Counted from the stretch's first letter, positions 8,947 to 17,866 are shown. The stretch: 24,568 bases of DNA from Methanobacterium sp. (GCA_003158115.1 PMGM01000056.1:8872-33439); one strand, 5' to 3'. The notes: a model not told the origin generated them from the sequence alone. Program-made: numbers and translations.

Positions 8947-9571
8947 AGAAATAATGGATACGGAATTTATAGCTGTAAGCGCAAATATGACAATTATAGA
9001 AGCATCCATTAAGATGGAAGCTCATAAAAGGTTTACAACTCCTGTATTGGACAATCGTAAACGTTTAATAGGATGGATCACATCGTTAGATGTTACAAGA
9101 GGTTTCAGAGAGAATCATAAGATAGTATCCGATATCATGCACTCAAAAAATGATATAGTACATGTCTATGAAAATGAACCAGCACGTATAGCTGTTTTAG
9201 CTGCTTCTAAACATAAAGTTGTTAGTATACCAGTTCTCGATAGTGAAGATAAGGTAGTAGGTGAGGTAAGAACCTTTGATATCGTTGAAACACTTTCTAA
9301 ACTTTATGAGATCAAAGTATACAAGATATTTGAAGCCGTTGTAAATGAACTCAAAGGTGTGACATGGGAGGAGCTCATGGAGGCATCTGCAATTATTACA
9401 AGACGAGAAACTGGTAAACCAGTAACAGCCAAAGAATATGAACAAAGAATAAAAAAATCAACCTTTGGAGAGGCAATATGGGCTACTGGTGGTCTTGAAA
9501 AGTTCTTTGTTGGTTTTATTGCTATAGGTGAACTTGTAATAGCTAGAAAGGTTGCTAAAGCTCGGAAGTAA
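8936..9571 (+). CDS. CBS-domain protein with an unrecognised C-terminal domain
   Basis: A 211-residue protein. Residues 1-120 form a CBS pair: VKEIMDTEFIAVSANMTIIEA and LIGWITSLDV in the first repeat, SDIMHSKNDIVHVYENEPA and VVGEVRTFDIVE in the second. Such pairs usually bind adenine nucleotides or SAM and sense energy state. The last ~90 residues (WEELMEASAIITRRETGKP... ending in a basic KVAKARK) match no family I know. The start at ATG 8936 has GAGAGGTT upstream at 8923-8930; an upstream in-frame TTG at 8921 is part of the polyferredoxin coding sequence and less likely. Overlap with the polyferredoxin suggests that it reports cell energy state to that electron carrier, which is inference. 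Confidence 0.82.
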   Translation: MNVKEIMDTEFIAVSANMTIIEASIKMEAHKRFTTPVLDNRKRLIGWITSLDVTRGFRENHKIVSDIMHSKNDIVHVYENEPARIAVLAASKHKVVSIPVLDSEDKVVGEVRTFDIVETLSKLYEIKVYKIFEAVVNELKGVTWEELMEASAIITRRETGKPVTAKEYEQRIKKSTFGEAIWATGGLEKFFVGFIAIGELVIARKVAKARK

Positions 9572-9683
9572 ATATTTTTTATTTAAAAATATTTATTTTT
9601 ATATTTTAATACTCTTTTTTAATTGGTTCAAACACTTATAAACAGTTGAAATTTGATCGCAATATATTTATATGAGATCTTTA

Positions 9684-9710
9684 TAACGATTGTTATATAA
9701 CTATTCTAAA
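9684..9710. promoter_or_regulatory. Candidate operator before the PLP sulfur-amino-acid enzyme
   Basis: TAACGAT (9684-9690), T, the perfect palindrome GTTATATAAC (9692-9701), then TATTCTAAA. A TATA-like TTTATATG lies at 9667-9674. The same 27-base layout with four differences is found at 11053-11079 before thiI. Position just downstream of, or overlapping, the TATA region suits a repressor site. The surrounding spacer 9572-9840 is AT-rich; it holds this promoter and a leader of roughly 130 bases with no riboswitch that I recognise. Confidence 0.62.
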
Positions 9711-9840
9711 AAAATATTTCATTATTTGATAAATATTTTTGAATAAGAAAGATGAATTTGAATCGGTTTCATTTAAAAAAAGATTCTTTTTTTTAAATAT
9801 TCATTATTGGAACGAAATAAATAATATTGGAGGGGAAAAA

Positions 9841-10974
9841 TTGAAATTTGATACAAGATCAATTCATGCAGGACGAAAACCAGATCCTAATCATGGGGCA
9901 ATATCAACTTCTATATGTCAGACATCAACATTTGTATTCGAAGATTATAAACAACCAGGAAAATATGATTATTCCCGTACAGGAAATCCTACCAGAAATG
10001 CATTAGAAGATGCCATAGCAGACTTAGAAGGTGGAAACAGAGGATTTGCATTTTCTAGTGGAATGGCCGCAGTATCAACTGCTATACATCTATTAAAAAG
10101 TGGTGATCATGCTATTGTAGGAGATGATATTTACGGTGGTACCCATAGGTTATTCAGTGAGATCATGACCCAATATGGGATCGAATTTACATTCACCAGA
10201 CTTAACTCACGAGAGAATATTGAAGAAGCAATACAACCCAACACTAAAATGTTATGGATTGAGACACCATCAAATCCCTTGCTTAACATCACTGACATGG
10301 AATTGGTTGCAGATATAGCTAAGGAACACCAATTATTAACTGTTGCTGACAACACATTTCCAAGCCCATACTTCTTAAGACCAATTGAATATGGTATAGA
10401 TCTAGTACTTCATTCAACAACCAAATACATTAATGGTCACAGTGATGTTATTGGTGGTGCAATAGTAACAACTACAGAAGAACTTGCTGATAAAGTTCAT
10501 TTCCTGTTAAATGGAATGGGTAGCAATGCAGCACCCTTTGATTCTTGGTTGATACTACGTGGACTTAAAACTTTACCACTCAGAATGAAAAAACACACTG
10601 AAAATGCAATGAAAATAGCTGAATTTCTAAGTGACCATCCTAAGGTATCAGAAGTTTTCTATCCTGGTCTACCATCCCATCCAGGACATGAAATAGCAAA
10701 AAAACAGATGGATGGTTATGGTGGTGTTGTATCCTTCAGATTAAAAACAGATGTTGCTAAGTTTATAAGAGGTCTTGATCTCTTCTTGCTTGCAGAATCG
10801 CTTGGAGGTGCAGATTCACTGGTTGAACATGCTGCAACAATGAGCCATGCTTCAATGACAGAATGCGCCCGTGAACAGGCGTGTATAACAGATGATGTTA
10901 TTCGACTGTCTGTTGGATTAGAAGATTCAGAAGATCTTATCGAAGATCTATCAAAAGGGTTAGATAATTCATAA
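9841..10974 (+). CDS. Cystathionine gamma-synthase/lyase-type PLP enzyme
   Basis: A 377-residue Cys/Met-metabolism PLP enzyme. It begins at TTG 9841, preceded by GGAGGGG at 9829-9835; an in-frame extension back to 9739 has no ribosome site and would add an AT-rich, non-homologous leader. Family marks include QTSTFVFEDY, DYSRTGNPTR (phosphate/PLP contact), SSGMAAVSTA, VADNTFPSPYFLRP and the PLP lysine in HSTTKYINGHSD. SLGGADSLVEHAATMSHASM near the C-terminus is also typical. It could make cystathionine or homocysteine from an activated homoserine, or split cystathionine/cysteine to release sulfide; the sequence alone does not decide. It stands alone with its own candidate operator and lies upstream of thiI and thi4, suggesting a sulfur supply role. 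Confidence 0.9.
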   Translation: MKFDTRSIHAGRKPDPNHGAISTSICQTSTFVFEDYKQPGKYDYSRTGNPTRNALEDAIADLEGGNRGFAFSSGMAAVSTAIHLLKSGDHAIVGDDIYGGTHRLFSEIMTQYGIEFTFTRLNSRENIEEAIQPNTKMLWIETPSNPLLNITDMELVADIAKEHQLLTVADNTFPSPYFLRPIEYGIDLVLHSTTKYINGHSDVIGGAIVTTTEELADKVHFLLNGMGSNAAPFDSWLILRGLKTLPLRMKKHTENAMKIAEFLSDHPKVSEVFYPGLPSHPGHEIAKKQMDGYGGVVSFRLKTDVAKFIRGLDLFLLAESLGGADSLVEHAATMSHASMTECAREQACITDDVIRLSVGLEDSEDLIEDLSKGLDNS

Positions 10975-10976
10975 TC

Positions 10977-11004
10977 TATAGGGGAATAATTATAAACCCC
11001 ATAA
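10977..11004 (+). terminator. Hairpin after the PLP enzyme gene
   Basis: TATAGGGG and CCCCATA form an imperfect stem around GGGG (10981-10984) and CCCC (10997-11000), starting directly after the stop codon. The stem is short and is followed by ACATTTT, so a transcription end or 3' RNA structure is plausible but weakly supported. Confidence 0.35.
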
Positions 11005-11044
11005 CATTTTCCAATGCTTAGAGGTCTTGGTTTTAATCAAAAAC

Positions 11045-11079
11045 TTTATATGTAACGATAGTTATATAACAATTGTTAA
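11045..11079. promoter_or_regulatory. TATA box and candidate operator upstream of thiI
   Basis: TTTATATG (11045-11052) is followed at once by TAACGATA, the palindrome GTTATATAAC (11061-11070) and AATTGTTAA. It agrees with the site at 9684-9710 at 23 of 27 positions. The outer arms AACGAT and ATTGTT are themselves partly inverted, so the site could bind a dimer. From here to the thiI ATG is about 200 bases; a second TATA-like stretch near 11215 could drive a shorter transcript. No gene or known riboswitch was seen in 11080-11278. Confidence 0.6.
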
Positions 11080-11278
11080 TTAATGTTTAGATTATAATTA
11101 TCCTAATTTATTCTATTATTTGGGAATAAAATAAAAAGGTAAATCATCTTAAAATTTTGAATATTTAAGGAATAGTAATAAAAAATATTAAATTTGAAAT
11201 GCCAAATAATTTGTATTATATATTCAACTGCTGTTATATTTTAATTAATTCTTAAAACAGCTCAAATGGAGTTAAAGA

Positions 11279-12439
11279 ATGGAAACTAATAGACCAATAC
11301 TGGTTAGATACGGTGAAATCGGAGTTAAAAGTCCAGTTGTAAGGAAAAGATTCGAAAAAAAACTTATATCCAATATTAAAAAGTTGATTAAATGTAAAAT
11401 TACCATAAATCAGGGTAGAATATTTCTTTTCCCTGAAGAATATGATAAAGCTTTAGATGATCTAACAAAGATATTTGGAGTTGTTTCATTCAGTCCAACG
11501 CTATCAACAGACACTGATCATGATGCAATCAAGGCAACTGTTCAAGATTATATTAAAGATTTAATGGAAATGGGCGAATTTGACCCAGAACAACCATTTG
11601 CTGTTAAATGCCGAAGAGTTGGAACTCACGACTTTTCAAGTAGGGAGATGGCTGGATTCTGTGGAGCAGCAGTAATAGAATTAACAAATGCTCCAGTAGA
11701 CCTTTCAAATCCAAAATTTAAACTTTACATCGAAGTTCGAGAAGATAAAACATATATATTCCATAAAAAAATAAAAGGAGCCGGTGGACTACCAATTGGT
11801 ACCCAAGGTAGATTGATCTCACTTGTCTCTGGAGGTATTGACTCACCTGTTGCAACTTACCTCATGATGAAGAGGGGTTGTGATATAACTATTCTAAACT
11901 TCAATAACCATCCATTCACTAGTGGGTCAAACGATAGGATAATTAAAATATACAAAAAACTTCAAGAATATGCATCTGGTTCAGATCTTAGAATTTATCA
12001 GGTTGACTATGGAGAATCCCTTAAAAAATACACAGAAGAAGCCCCTCCTAGAATGACGTGTGTACTGTGTAAGAGTGGAATGTACCAGATAGCTGAGAAA
12101 ATTGCAAAAAGTGGAAATGCTCTTGCAATAGTTGATGGAAGTAGCGTGGGACAAGTAGCATCACAAACTCTTCCAAATATACTTGCTACACGTTATTCAA
12201 CATCCATGCCTGTTTTAAGCCCGTTAATAGGCCTTGATAAAACAGAGATCTCTGAGATTGCAGAGAAAATTGGAACATTCCCAATATCAACAGTTCCAGA
12301 TAGTGGATGTAAAGCGGCACCAAAACACCCTGAAACAAATGCCGTACTAAGCAAAGTCCTTGAAGTCCAAAAAGAAATTGGAATGGACGATGAGATCTCC
12401 AAGGTAATATCATCTTTACATAGGATCGATACTGAATAA
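11279..12439 (+). CDS. thiI: ThiI, tRNA 4-thiouridine sulfurtransferase (THUMP and PP-loop)
   Basis: A 386-residue protein with an N-terminal ferredoxin-like/THUMP region (about 1-165; VRYGEIGVKS and VKCRRVGTHDFSSREMAG are typical) and a PP-loop ATP pyrophosphatase domain with SGGIDSP at 184-190. It lacks the C-terminal rhodanese domain of bacterial ThiI, as is normal in archaea. It has the CxxC pair C261/C264 (MTCVLCKSG), which archaeal work links to sulfur transfer onto U8 of tRNA. It adenylates the uridine and accepts sulfur, in methanogens probably from sulfide. The ATG at 11279 has TGGAG at 11267-11271. It lies before thi4 and downstream of the candidate sulfur operator. Confidence 0.93.
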   Translation: METNRPILVRYGEIGVKSPVVRKRFEKKLISNIKKLIKCKITINQGRIFLFPEEYDKALDDLTKIFGVVSFSPTLSTDTDHDAIKATVQDYIKDLMEMGEFDPEQPFAVKCRRVGTHDFSSREMAGFCGAAVIELTNAPVDLSNPKFKLYIEVREDKTYIFHKKIKGAGGLPIGTQGRLISLVSGGIDSPVATYLMMKRGCDITILNFNNHPFTSGSNDRIIKIYKKLQEYASGSDLRIYQVDYGESLKKYTEEAPPRMTCVLCKSGMYQIAEKIAKSGNALAIVDGSSVGQVASQTLPNILATRYSTSMPVLSPLIGLDKTEISEIAEKIGTFPISTVPDSGCKAAPKHPETNAVLSKVLEVQKEIGMDDEISKVISSLHRIDTE

Positions 12440-12497
12440 TCTTTCTCTATAAATTTATTTAAATAAAAAAAAATGTTAAATTAGGAGGGATTGAAAA

Positions 12498-13325
12498 ATG
12501 GCAATATTTTCAAAGATTAGTGAAAAAGATGTAACTAAAGCTATTGTATCTGGATTTGCAGAAGAATTCCTGGAATATGTAGAAAGTGATGTCGTAATAG
12601 TCGGAGCTGGACCCAGTGGTCTTATAGCAGCTAAAAGATTAGCTGAAAATGGTGTTAAAGTTCTTTTAATTGAAAGTAACAATTACTTGGGAGGAGGTTT
12701 CTGGATTGGAGGATACCTCATGAACAAGTTAACTGTAAGAGAGCCAGGTCAAAGAATTTTAGACGAAATAGGTGTTCCATATAAAAAAGTCCAGGAAGGA
12801 TTATATGTTGCTGATGGACCACATGCGTGTTCAAAACTCATAGGAGCTGCAATGGATGCAGGTGCTAAGGTTCTTAACATGACCAAATTTGATGATGTTG
12901 TTGTTAGAAAGGATAAGGTTGGTGGAGTTGTTATAAACTGGACACCAGTATCAGCACTTCCAAGAGCCATAACATGTGTTGATCCAGTTGCACTAGAATC
13001 TAAAATAGTTGTAGATGCAACTGGTCATGATGCAGTTGTTGTCAAATCACTTGAACAACGTGGTCTTGTTGAAATAGCAGGATTTGAGGGTATGTGGGTT
13101 GAAAAATCTGAAGATGCAGTTGTTGAAAAAACAAGTGAAGTATATCCCGGTGTATTTGTAACTGGAATGGCAGTTGCAACAACATTTGGAAGTACAAGGA
13201 TGGGGCCAACATTTGGTGGAATGTTACTATCTGGTGAAAAAGTAGCTGAACTCATAATTGACCAGTTAAAAGTAGATGTAACAGTTGAAGATACTGAAAC
13301 AGCTAAAATCAAGGGATCCAAATAA
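12498..13325 (+). CDS. thi4: Thi4, thiamine thiazole synthase (archaeal type) with an active-site-position Cys
   Basis: A 275-residue FAD/NAD-binding-fold enzyme that builds the thiazole half of thiamine from NAD, glycine and sulfur. The dinucleotide motif [21 protein letters not shown] starts near residue 32, followed by [14 protein letters not shown]. The [17 protein letters not shown] block and DATGHDA follow, and a C-terminal [13 protein letters not shown] motif. C160 in ITCVDP falls where yeast Thi4 has its sulfur-donating Cys205, whereas the Methanocaldococcus jannaschii enzyme has His there (alignment from memory). A strong AGGAGGG site precedes the ATG at 12498. A 58-base gap after thiI contains CTATAAAT, so it may have its own promoter. 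Confidence 0.92.
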   Translation: MAIFSKISEKDVTKAIVSGFAEEFLEYVESDVVIVGAGPSGLIAAKRLAENGVKVLLIESNNYLGGGFWIGGYLMNKLTVREPGQRILDEIGVPYKKVQEGLYVADGPHACSKLIGAAMDAGAKVLNMTKFDDVVVRKDKVGGVVINWTPVSALPRAITCVDPVALESKIVVDATGHDAVVVKSLEQRGLVEIAGFEGMWVEKSEDAVVEKTSEVYPGVFVTGMAVATTFGSTRMGPTFGGMLLSGEKVAELIIDQLKVDVTVEDTETAKIKGSK

Positions 13326-13383
13326 TTATTTAAATAAAAGAATTTCCATCTTTTAGATATCCCCAACTAAACATGTGGTAGCA

Positions 13384-13842
13384 ATGGGTAATGAAAACAA
13401 TAATTCAAAGGCTAAAATAGTTGCTGTAAGCACAAGTCCCTTAACAGGAACTAAAAAAAAAAATGTATTTCAAGGTATTTTAATGGAGAATTATGGATTG
13501 TTAGGAGATGGACATGCTGAAAAACAGACAAATCGACAGTTAAGCCTTCTCGCACTTGAAAGTATACAGAAGATGAGAGATCTTGGACTTGATGTTAATC
13601 CTGGAGATTTTGCTGAAAACATCACAACCGAAGGCATTGTGCTTAAAGATCTCCCGGTTGGAACTAAAATAACCATGGGGACAAGTTCAGTGCTTGAAGT
13701 TACACAGATTGGTAAGGAATGTCATAGTCCATGTGAAATTGGTAGAACAATTGGTAATTGTATCATGCCCACAGATGGTATCTTCTGCAAGGTTTTAGTT
13801 GGTGGAAAAATAAGGGTTGGAGATAAATTAAAAGCAGATTGA
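13384..13842 (+). CDS. MOSC-domain protein
   Basis: A 152-residue single-domain MOSC protein. MOSC domains (named after the molybdenum cofactor sulfurase C-terminus) bind molybdopterin-type cofactors or carry sulfur. Recognisable are GLLGDGHAEKQTNRQLSLLALESI, NPGDFAENITTEG and KECHSPCEIGR, with the conserved cysteine region at C113/C117. It may serve sulfur or molybdenum/tungsten cofactor chemistry, for example for formylmethanofuran dehydrogenase; this is inferred. ATG 13384 is chosen; GTG 13375 is an in-frame alternative and neither has a strong ribosome site. It is 58 bases after thi4 in the same direction, with a TTTAAATA stretch between, so it may be co-transcribed or have its own promoter. 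Confidence 0.85.
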   Translation: MGNENNNSKAKIVAVSTSPLTGTKKKNVFQGILMENYGLLGDGHAEKQTNRQLSLLALESIQKMRDLGLDVNPGDFAENITTEGIVLKDLPVGTKITMGTSSVLEVTQIGKECHSPCEIGRTIGNCIMPTDGIFCKVLVGGKIRVGDKLKAD

Positions 13843-13869
13843 TAAAAATTTATTTATAATCAATTTGCA

Positions 13870-13886
13870 AATTTTTTTTCTTTTAA
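13870..13886 (+). terminator. T-rich terminator after the MOSC gene
   Basis: A pyrimidine-rich run (eight T, one C, four T from 13872) lies 30 bases after the MOSC stop in the spacer between two convergent genes. Oligo-T runs are common archaeal transcription ends. The rest of 13843-14029 shows AT-rich sequence and no gene. Confidence 0.5.
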
Positions 13887-14029
13887 ACATAGATTAAATA
13901 TTTTATAATTCAATTAACTTTGTACATTTTTATTTTAAATAACAAAAAATAGAAGAATTATAAGTTTTAATTTAATAAAACTTATTAATGATTATATTGT
14001 TTGATATCATATCGTTAAATAAATTTTTT

Positions 14030-14860
14030 TTAACTTATGAAATCCATTAATGCCTTGTTTACCTGTTCTGTATGGGTTTGGATAATGCAGTGTGGTCCAT
14101 CTTTAATTTCTACATATTTATTATCCTTAATTACTTCGGGTAAACGTCTTCCTGAAGCATCTATAGGTAGTACTCTATCGGCATCACCGTGTATGATAAG
14201 TGTGGGCACATCTATATTTTTAACATCCTCACGGAAATCTGTTACCCATGATTTAACACATTTAAATGTTCCTATTGCAGATGCTCTTGATGCAATATTC
14301 CAACTGTACTGTACAGCTTGTTTGCTTATGAGTTTATCTTCATTTTGATCTAGATTGTAGAAATCTGAGAAGAATAGTGTTAAAAATGCAAGACGATCCT
14401 CTTTTATACCATTCTTTATTCCATCAAATACTAATTGATCCACTCCTTTAGGATTATCAGAAGTTTTTAGTAAATATGGGGGAATTGAAGATATTAGTAC
14501 TGCTTTATCAACACGTTTGGATCCATATTTGCTGATATATCTAGTTACCTCACCGGTACCCATAGAAAATCCTACTAATATGGCATGGTGCAGATCTAAT
14601 GTATTCATTAATTTATCAAGATCAGCTACGAAAGTATCATAATCATAGCCAGTTGATGGTTTACTTGATAGACCAAAACCTCTCCTATCATATGTTATTA
14701 CACGAAAACCGGCATCAAGCAAAACAAACTCTTGTTTTTCCCATGAAGCTCCATTTAAAGGCCAACCATGTATTAATACTACAGGTTTACCTGTACCATG
14801 GTCTTCATAGTGTAGTAAAATATCTTTCGAATTTTCTTTACCAACATTGATAAATTGCAT
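14030..14860 (-). CDS. Alpha/beta hydrolase, non-heme chloroperoxidase/arylesterase type
   Basis: A 276-residue soluble alpha/beta hydrolase of the haloperoxidase-like esterase group. The oxyanion region is LIHGWPLNGASW (from residue 29). The nucleophile elbow GFSMG gives S99, the acid is in IIHGDADRVLP (D228), and the base is H257 in DGPHCI, so the triad is complete. YDRRGFGLSSKP is typical of the bacterial group. The natural substrate is unknown; members hydrolyse esters or lactones and peroxidase activity is often a side reaction. A strong GGAGGGATC site lies 8 bases upstream of the ATG. It is a single-gene unit, convergent with the MOSC gene and divergent from the methyltransferase relic. 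Homologs are common in bacteria, so transfer is possible. Confidence 0.9.
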   Translation of the reverse strand: MQFINVGKENSKDILLHYEDHGTGKPVVLIHGWPLNGASWEKQEFVLLDAGFRVITYDRRGFGLSSKPSTGYDYDTFVADLDKLMNTLDLHHAILVGFSMGTGEVTRYISKYGSKRVDKAVLISSIPPYLLKTSDNPKGVDQLVFDGIKNGIKEDRLAFLTLFFSDFYNLDQNEDKLISKQAVQYSWNIASRASAIGTFKCVKSWVTDFREDVKNIDVPTLIIHGDADRVLPIDASGRRLPEVIKDNKYVEIKDGPHCIIQTHTEQVNKALMDFIS

Positions 14861-15182
14861 TTTTTTTGATCCCTCCAGAATCGAATATATTTTTTTTAAG
14901 AAAATTTTTTATTACAATAATATTTGTGAATTTTAAACAGTATAACTATTTCGCCCTATAACAGCTTATTGCATCAATTATCTTATATATCATAACATTA
15001 TTATCTAAAAATTTCATTCTGGAATGTAGAGTTTTAAATAATTATTGATGATAAAAAAAATTTATTATATTTAAATATATTTTTAAGCATAAAAAAAATT
15101 TATACCCCCCTAATCAAAATCTTATATTACAAATTGGAAACCTTAAATATTATATGATATTAGAGTAGATGGATAGAATAAG
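14861..15182. other. Divergent intergenic region between hydrolase and methyltransferase relic
   Basis: These 322 bases hold the hydrolase ribosome site next to 14861-14880 and, on the plus side, a TATA-like AAATATTATATGATATT near 15145-15162 suitable for the methyltransferase gene. The remainder is AT-rich with long A and T runs. No ORF, tRNA or strong hairpin was seen. Confidence 0.55.
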
Positions 15183-16062
15183 ATGAAAAAAGATACACCA
15201 AGTCGTACAGCCCAATATATGGCATTGTTTAGGGCCATTGAGTCTGTCAGATCAAAAAATCAAAGATTATTTTATGATCCATACGCTGTAAACTTTTTAG
15301 ATAGAGGATTGAAACTTGTTGTTAAAAGTTCATCAATACCCTTAATTGGAGATATAACCACAAAAATTATAGAAAAGCAAACACCAGGAGCTTTTTCATC
15401 AGGTGTTGCAAGAACCAGATATATAGATGATCTACTTAAAAAAACAATTAAAAATGGTGTTAAACAAGTAATAATATTAGGAGCAGGGTTTGATACAAGA
15501 TCATTACGTCTTAAGTTCTTAAAGAACATACCAATTATTGAAATTGACCATCCTGATACTGCACAATTTAAAATCAAAGTAATAGATAATTCAATTGGCC
15601 ATCACCAAAAAATGTAAAATATTATCAAATAGATTTTAATCAAAAAAGTTTAATTGATTAGCTAAAAGATACAATTTAGATCTGGATATTCCAACTACAT
15701 TTATATGGGAAGGTGTAACCAATTACCTGCAACAAGAAGCAATTGGTAAAACTTTTGAATTTGTAAGAAAATTTTCAAATAAGAGTTATATAATTTTTAC
15801 CTATATTAACAAACTCGTGTTAGATGATCCGGGATCATTTAAAAATACGGATAAGTATCATTCAATACTTGATGAAAATGAAGAAAAATGGACATTCGGT
15901 TTTAACACTCAAAAACTTCGAGATTATCTAGATAAATTTGATTTAACTCTTATAGAAGATATGGGTGCAATCGAATATCGTAAACAGTATATGTCCGAAA
16001 GACAGAATTTATTAAGTGGATATGAATTTTATAGAGTTGCATTTGCAGAACTAGATAAATAA
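15183..16062 (+). pseudogene. SAM-dependent methyltransferase (TIGR00027/LCMT-like), broken by two frameshifts
   Basis: The first frame gives 144 residues of a class I methyltransferase: PSRTAQYMALFRAIES, then SGVARTRYIDDLLKK, the SAM motif VIILGAGFDTRSLRL and the acidic IEIDHPDTAQFK. It then hits TAA at 15615. Shifting at the A-run 15607-15612 restores VKYYQIDFNQKSLID up to a TAG at 15659. A second one-base shift there restores AKRYNLDLDIPTTFIWEGVTNYL, and that frame runs to 16062. With one base added at each place the protein is 293 residues, the normal length of the family. It is therefore a recent pseudogene or carries two sequencing deletions. Targets of intact relatives are mostly unknown. 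Confidence 0.82.
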
Positions 16063-16118
16063 ATAAGATGGTTAGAAGGGATTAATATTAATTAAACCCT
16101 ACTCTTTAAAGTAATCTC

Positions 16119-17315
16119 TTAATATAATGGAATTAATCCTGGATTGTTTCCTGTGATACATTCTCCTCCTTTAGGAGTTACTATGTATGTATTTTCAATT
16201 CCAACCATTCCAATATTTTTAATTCCCTTCTTTGGTTCAATTGCTAATACCATTCCTTCCTTTAATGGTTCATTAAATCCATTAGCTATTATAGGGATTT
16301 CATCGATTAATAATCCAATTCCATGACCTAGAAAATTAACCCTACGATTACCATAGCCCATAAAATTTTCTAAAAATTCAGTATCAAGATTATTCATAAT
16401 TTTATTGTATATCTCTGAAGGTATGGCACCTGGTTTTAACATTTTAACAATCTCATTTTGTATCTCAACACATTGAATGTGTATTTCTATTGCATATTCA
16501 GGAAGTGATTTTTTAAACATATATGTCATGGTTTTATCTGTGTTGTAACCATCATATCCACATCCGGCATCTATAAAAACAAGATCTCCACTTTTTAATT
16601 TTCTGTCACGACTTCCTATGAGTGGAACTGATGGGCTCATCCCATAATTTCCACCAGGTCCATTAAAGTAACTTGGATAAATTGAACTTTCACCAAATCC
16701 AATTTGTCCCAGGATAATTTCGGTATCAAACATACCAAAACGGGTTATACCATGATGACCTTCATTTATCATCACTTTAAACAGATCTGCTGCTAATTCT
16801 GCTTCACTCATACCATCTTTTAATATTCCTGGTACAATATCTTCAAGTACATGTTCATGGATTTTACCGGCTTTTCTCATTAAGGATAACTCATATTGAC
16901 TTTTGACGGCCCTTACAGTTGCAATAACCTTGTCTAGGGATTTGTAATTTTTAAATGGAAAATATTTTTGGAATCTATTGTATAATGCGATTGGAACGAC
17001 TTCAGTCTCTAGATATATTGTTTCAATATTTTTGTCGATATTTCCAGCTGCGTCTCTATAGCTGTTCATTGGTTTAATATTATTAAATAATGATTCATTT
17101 AAAGCTCTTTCATAGCTTCTACGTACCCAAAAAGTCGGCTCGTCGTCTCGGGGTATGATTAACATTCCATCTTGCATGGTGCCTGTAAAATAATATTGGT
17201 TTATTTTACTGAAAATAACAGTTATATCCCATTCAGGATAAGTTTTTTCCATAATGATCTTGAATTGTTCCATACGATTTTGTAATTCATTTTTTGGTGT
17301 TCTTTTGATAATCAT
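16119..17315 (-). CDS. M24-family aminopeptidase (Xaa-Pro peptidase type)
   Basis: A 398-residue metallopeptidase with a creatinase-like N-terminal domain (about 1-140) and a pita-bread catalytic domain. All five metal ligands are visible: D249 in FIDAGCG, D260 in YNTDKT, H331 in LGHGIGL, E360 in AIEPKK and E374 in VGIENTY. It probably removes N-terminal residues before proline or acts on related small peptides, in the cytoplasm (no signal peptide). A TATA box (TTTATAAAAA on the minus strand, about 17338-17347) lies only ~25 bases from the ATG and no good ribosome site is present, so the mRNA may be leaderless. It ends 56 bases from the convergent methyltransferase relic. Confidence 0.92.
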   Translation of the reverse strand: MIIKRTPKNELQNRMEQFKIIMEKTYPEWDITVIFSKINQYYFTGTMQDGMLIIPRDDEPTFWVRRSYERALNESLFNNIKPMNSYRDAAGNIDKNIETIYLETEVVPIALYNRFQKYFPFKNYKSLDKVIATVRAVKSQYELSLMRKAGKIHEHVLEDIVPGILKDGMSEAELAADLFKVMINEGHHGITRFGMFDTEIILGQIGFGESSIYPSYFNGPGGNYGMSPSVPLIGSRDRKLKSGDLVFIDAGCGYDGYNTDKTMTYMFKKSLPEYAIEIHIQCVEIQNEIVKMLKPGAIPSEIYNKIMNNLDTEFLENFMGYGNRRVNFLGHGIGLLIDEIPIIANGFNEPLKEGMVLAIEPKKGIKNIGMVGIENTYIVTPKGGECITGNNPGLIPLY

Positions 17316-17600
17316 CAGATCATATTCTTTATTTGCTTTTTATAAAAGTGTTGTAAAATTAATATTAAAACCGATTAAGAAAGTAATAATAAAATATTTC
17401 CAAATCATTGTCTAAAATTTATTCAAAAAAACATTATATTCAAAAATAAATTATATATTTACAATTTAAGAAAAATATTTAAAAATTTATTAACACAATA
17501 CACATGCAGTTGAATAACTGATATGATCACATAACAATCGATAATAATTAGTAAAAGTATTTTACACCAAAATATACTTATAACTAAAAACTGATCCATT

Positions 17601-17624
17601 GCCCTATTTCATTGCATTTAGGGC
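17601..17624. repeat. Short hairpin in the gene-free region
   Basis: GCCCTA (17601-17606) and TAGGGC (17619-17624) are perfect 6-base arms around a 12-base loop. The GC-containing stem stands out in very AT-rich DNA. It may be part of a small RNA or a protein-binding site. Confidence 0.4.
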
Positions 17625-17866
17625 ATATGTAGCATATAAGATTAGTAATGTTTAAACAAAGTTATTTTTAGCAGAAACTTTCATTAAAATTACATGATGT
17701 TATTTGGAAATAATTTCATAAAATCAAAAAAAAATATTGGAATATAGGATGTAAATTTTAGAATTACTATTTTATTAAGTTAAATATGTAAATTGAATTA
17801 AATTATCATTTTTAATTTCGTTAAAATTGATTATTTTATAATCATATGGATGTACTGATTTCCTAT

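Noticed and set aside
9739..9840. Upstream extension of the PLP enzyme by 34 codons
   Set aside because: No ribosome site, AT-rich low-complexity residues, and a very good GGAGGGG site sits before the TTG at 9841, where family homology begins.
11279..12439. ThiI without a rhodanese domain as a truncation
   Set aside because: Archaeal ThiI normally ends after the PP-loop domain and uses a CxxC pair, which is present.
13025..13366. Open frame of 113 codons on the minus strand
   Set aside because: Antisense to thi4, whose sequence is clearly conserved; nothing recognisable in the product.
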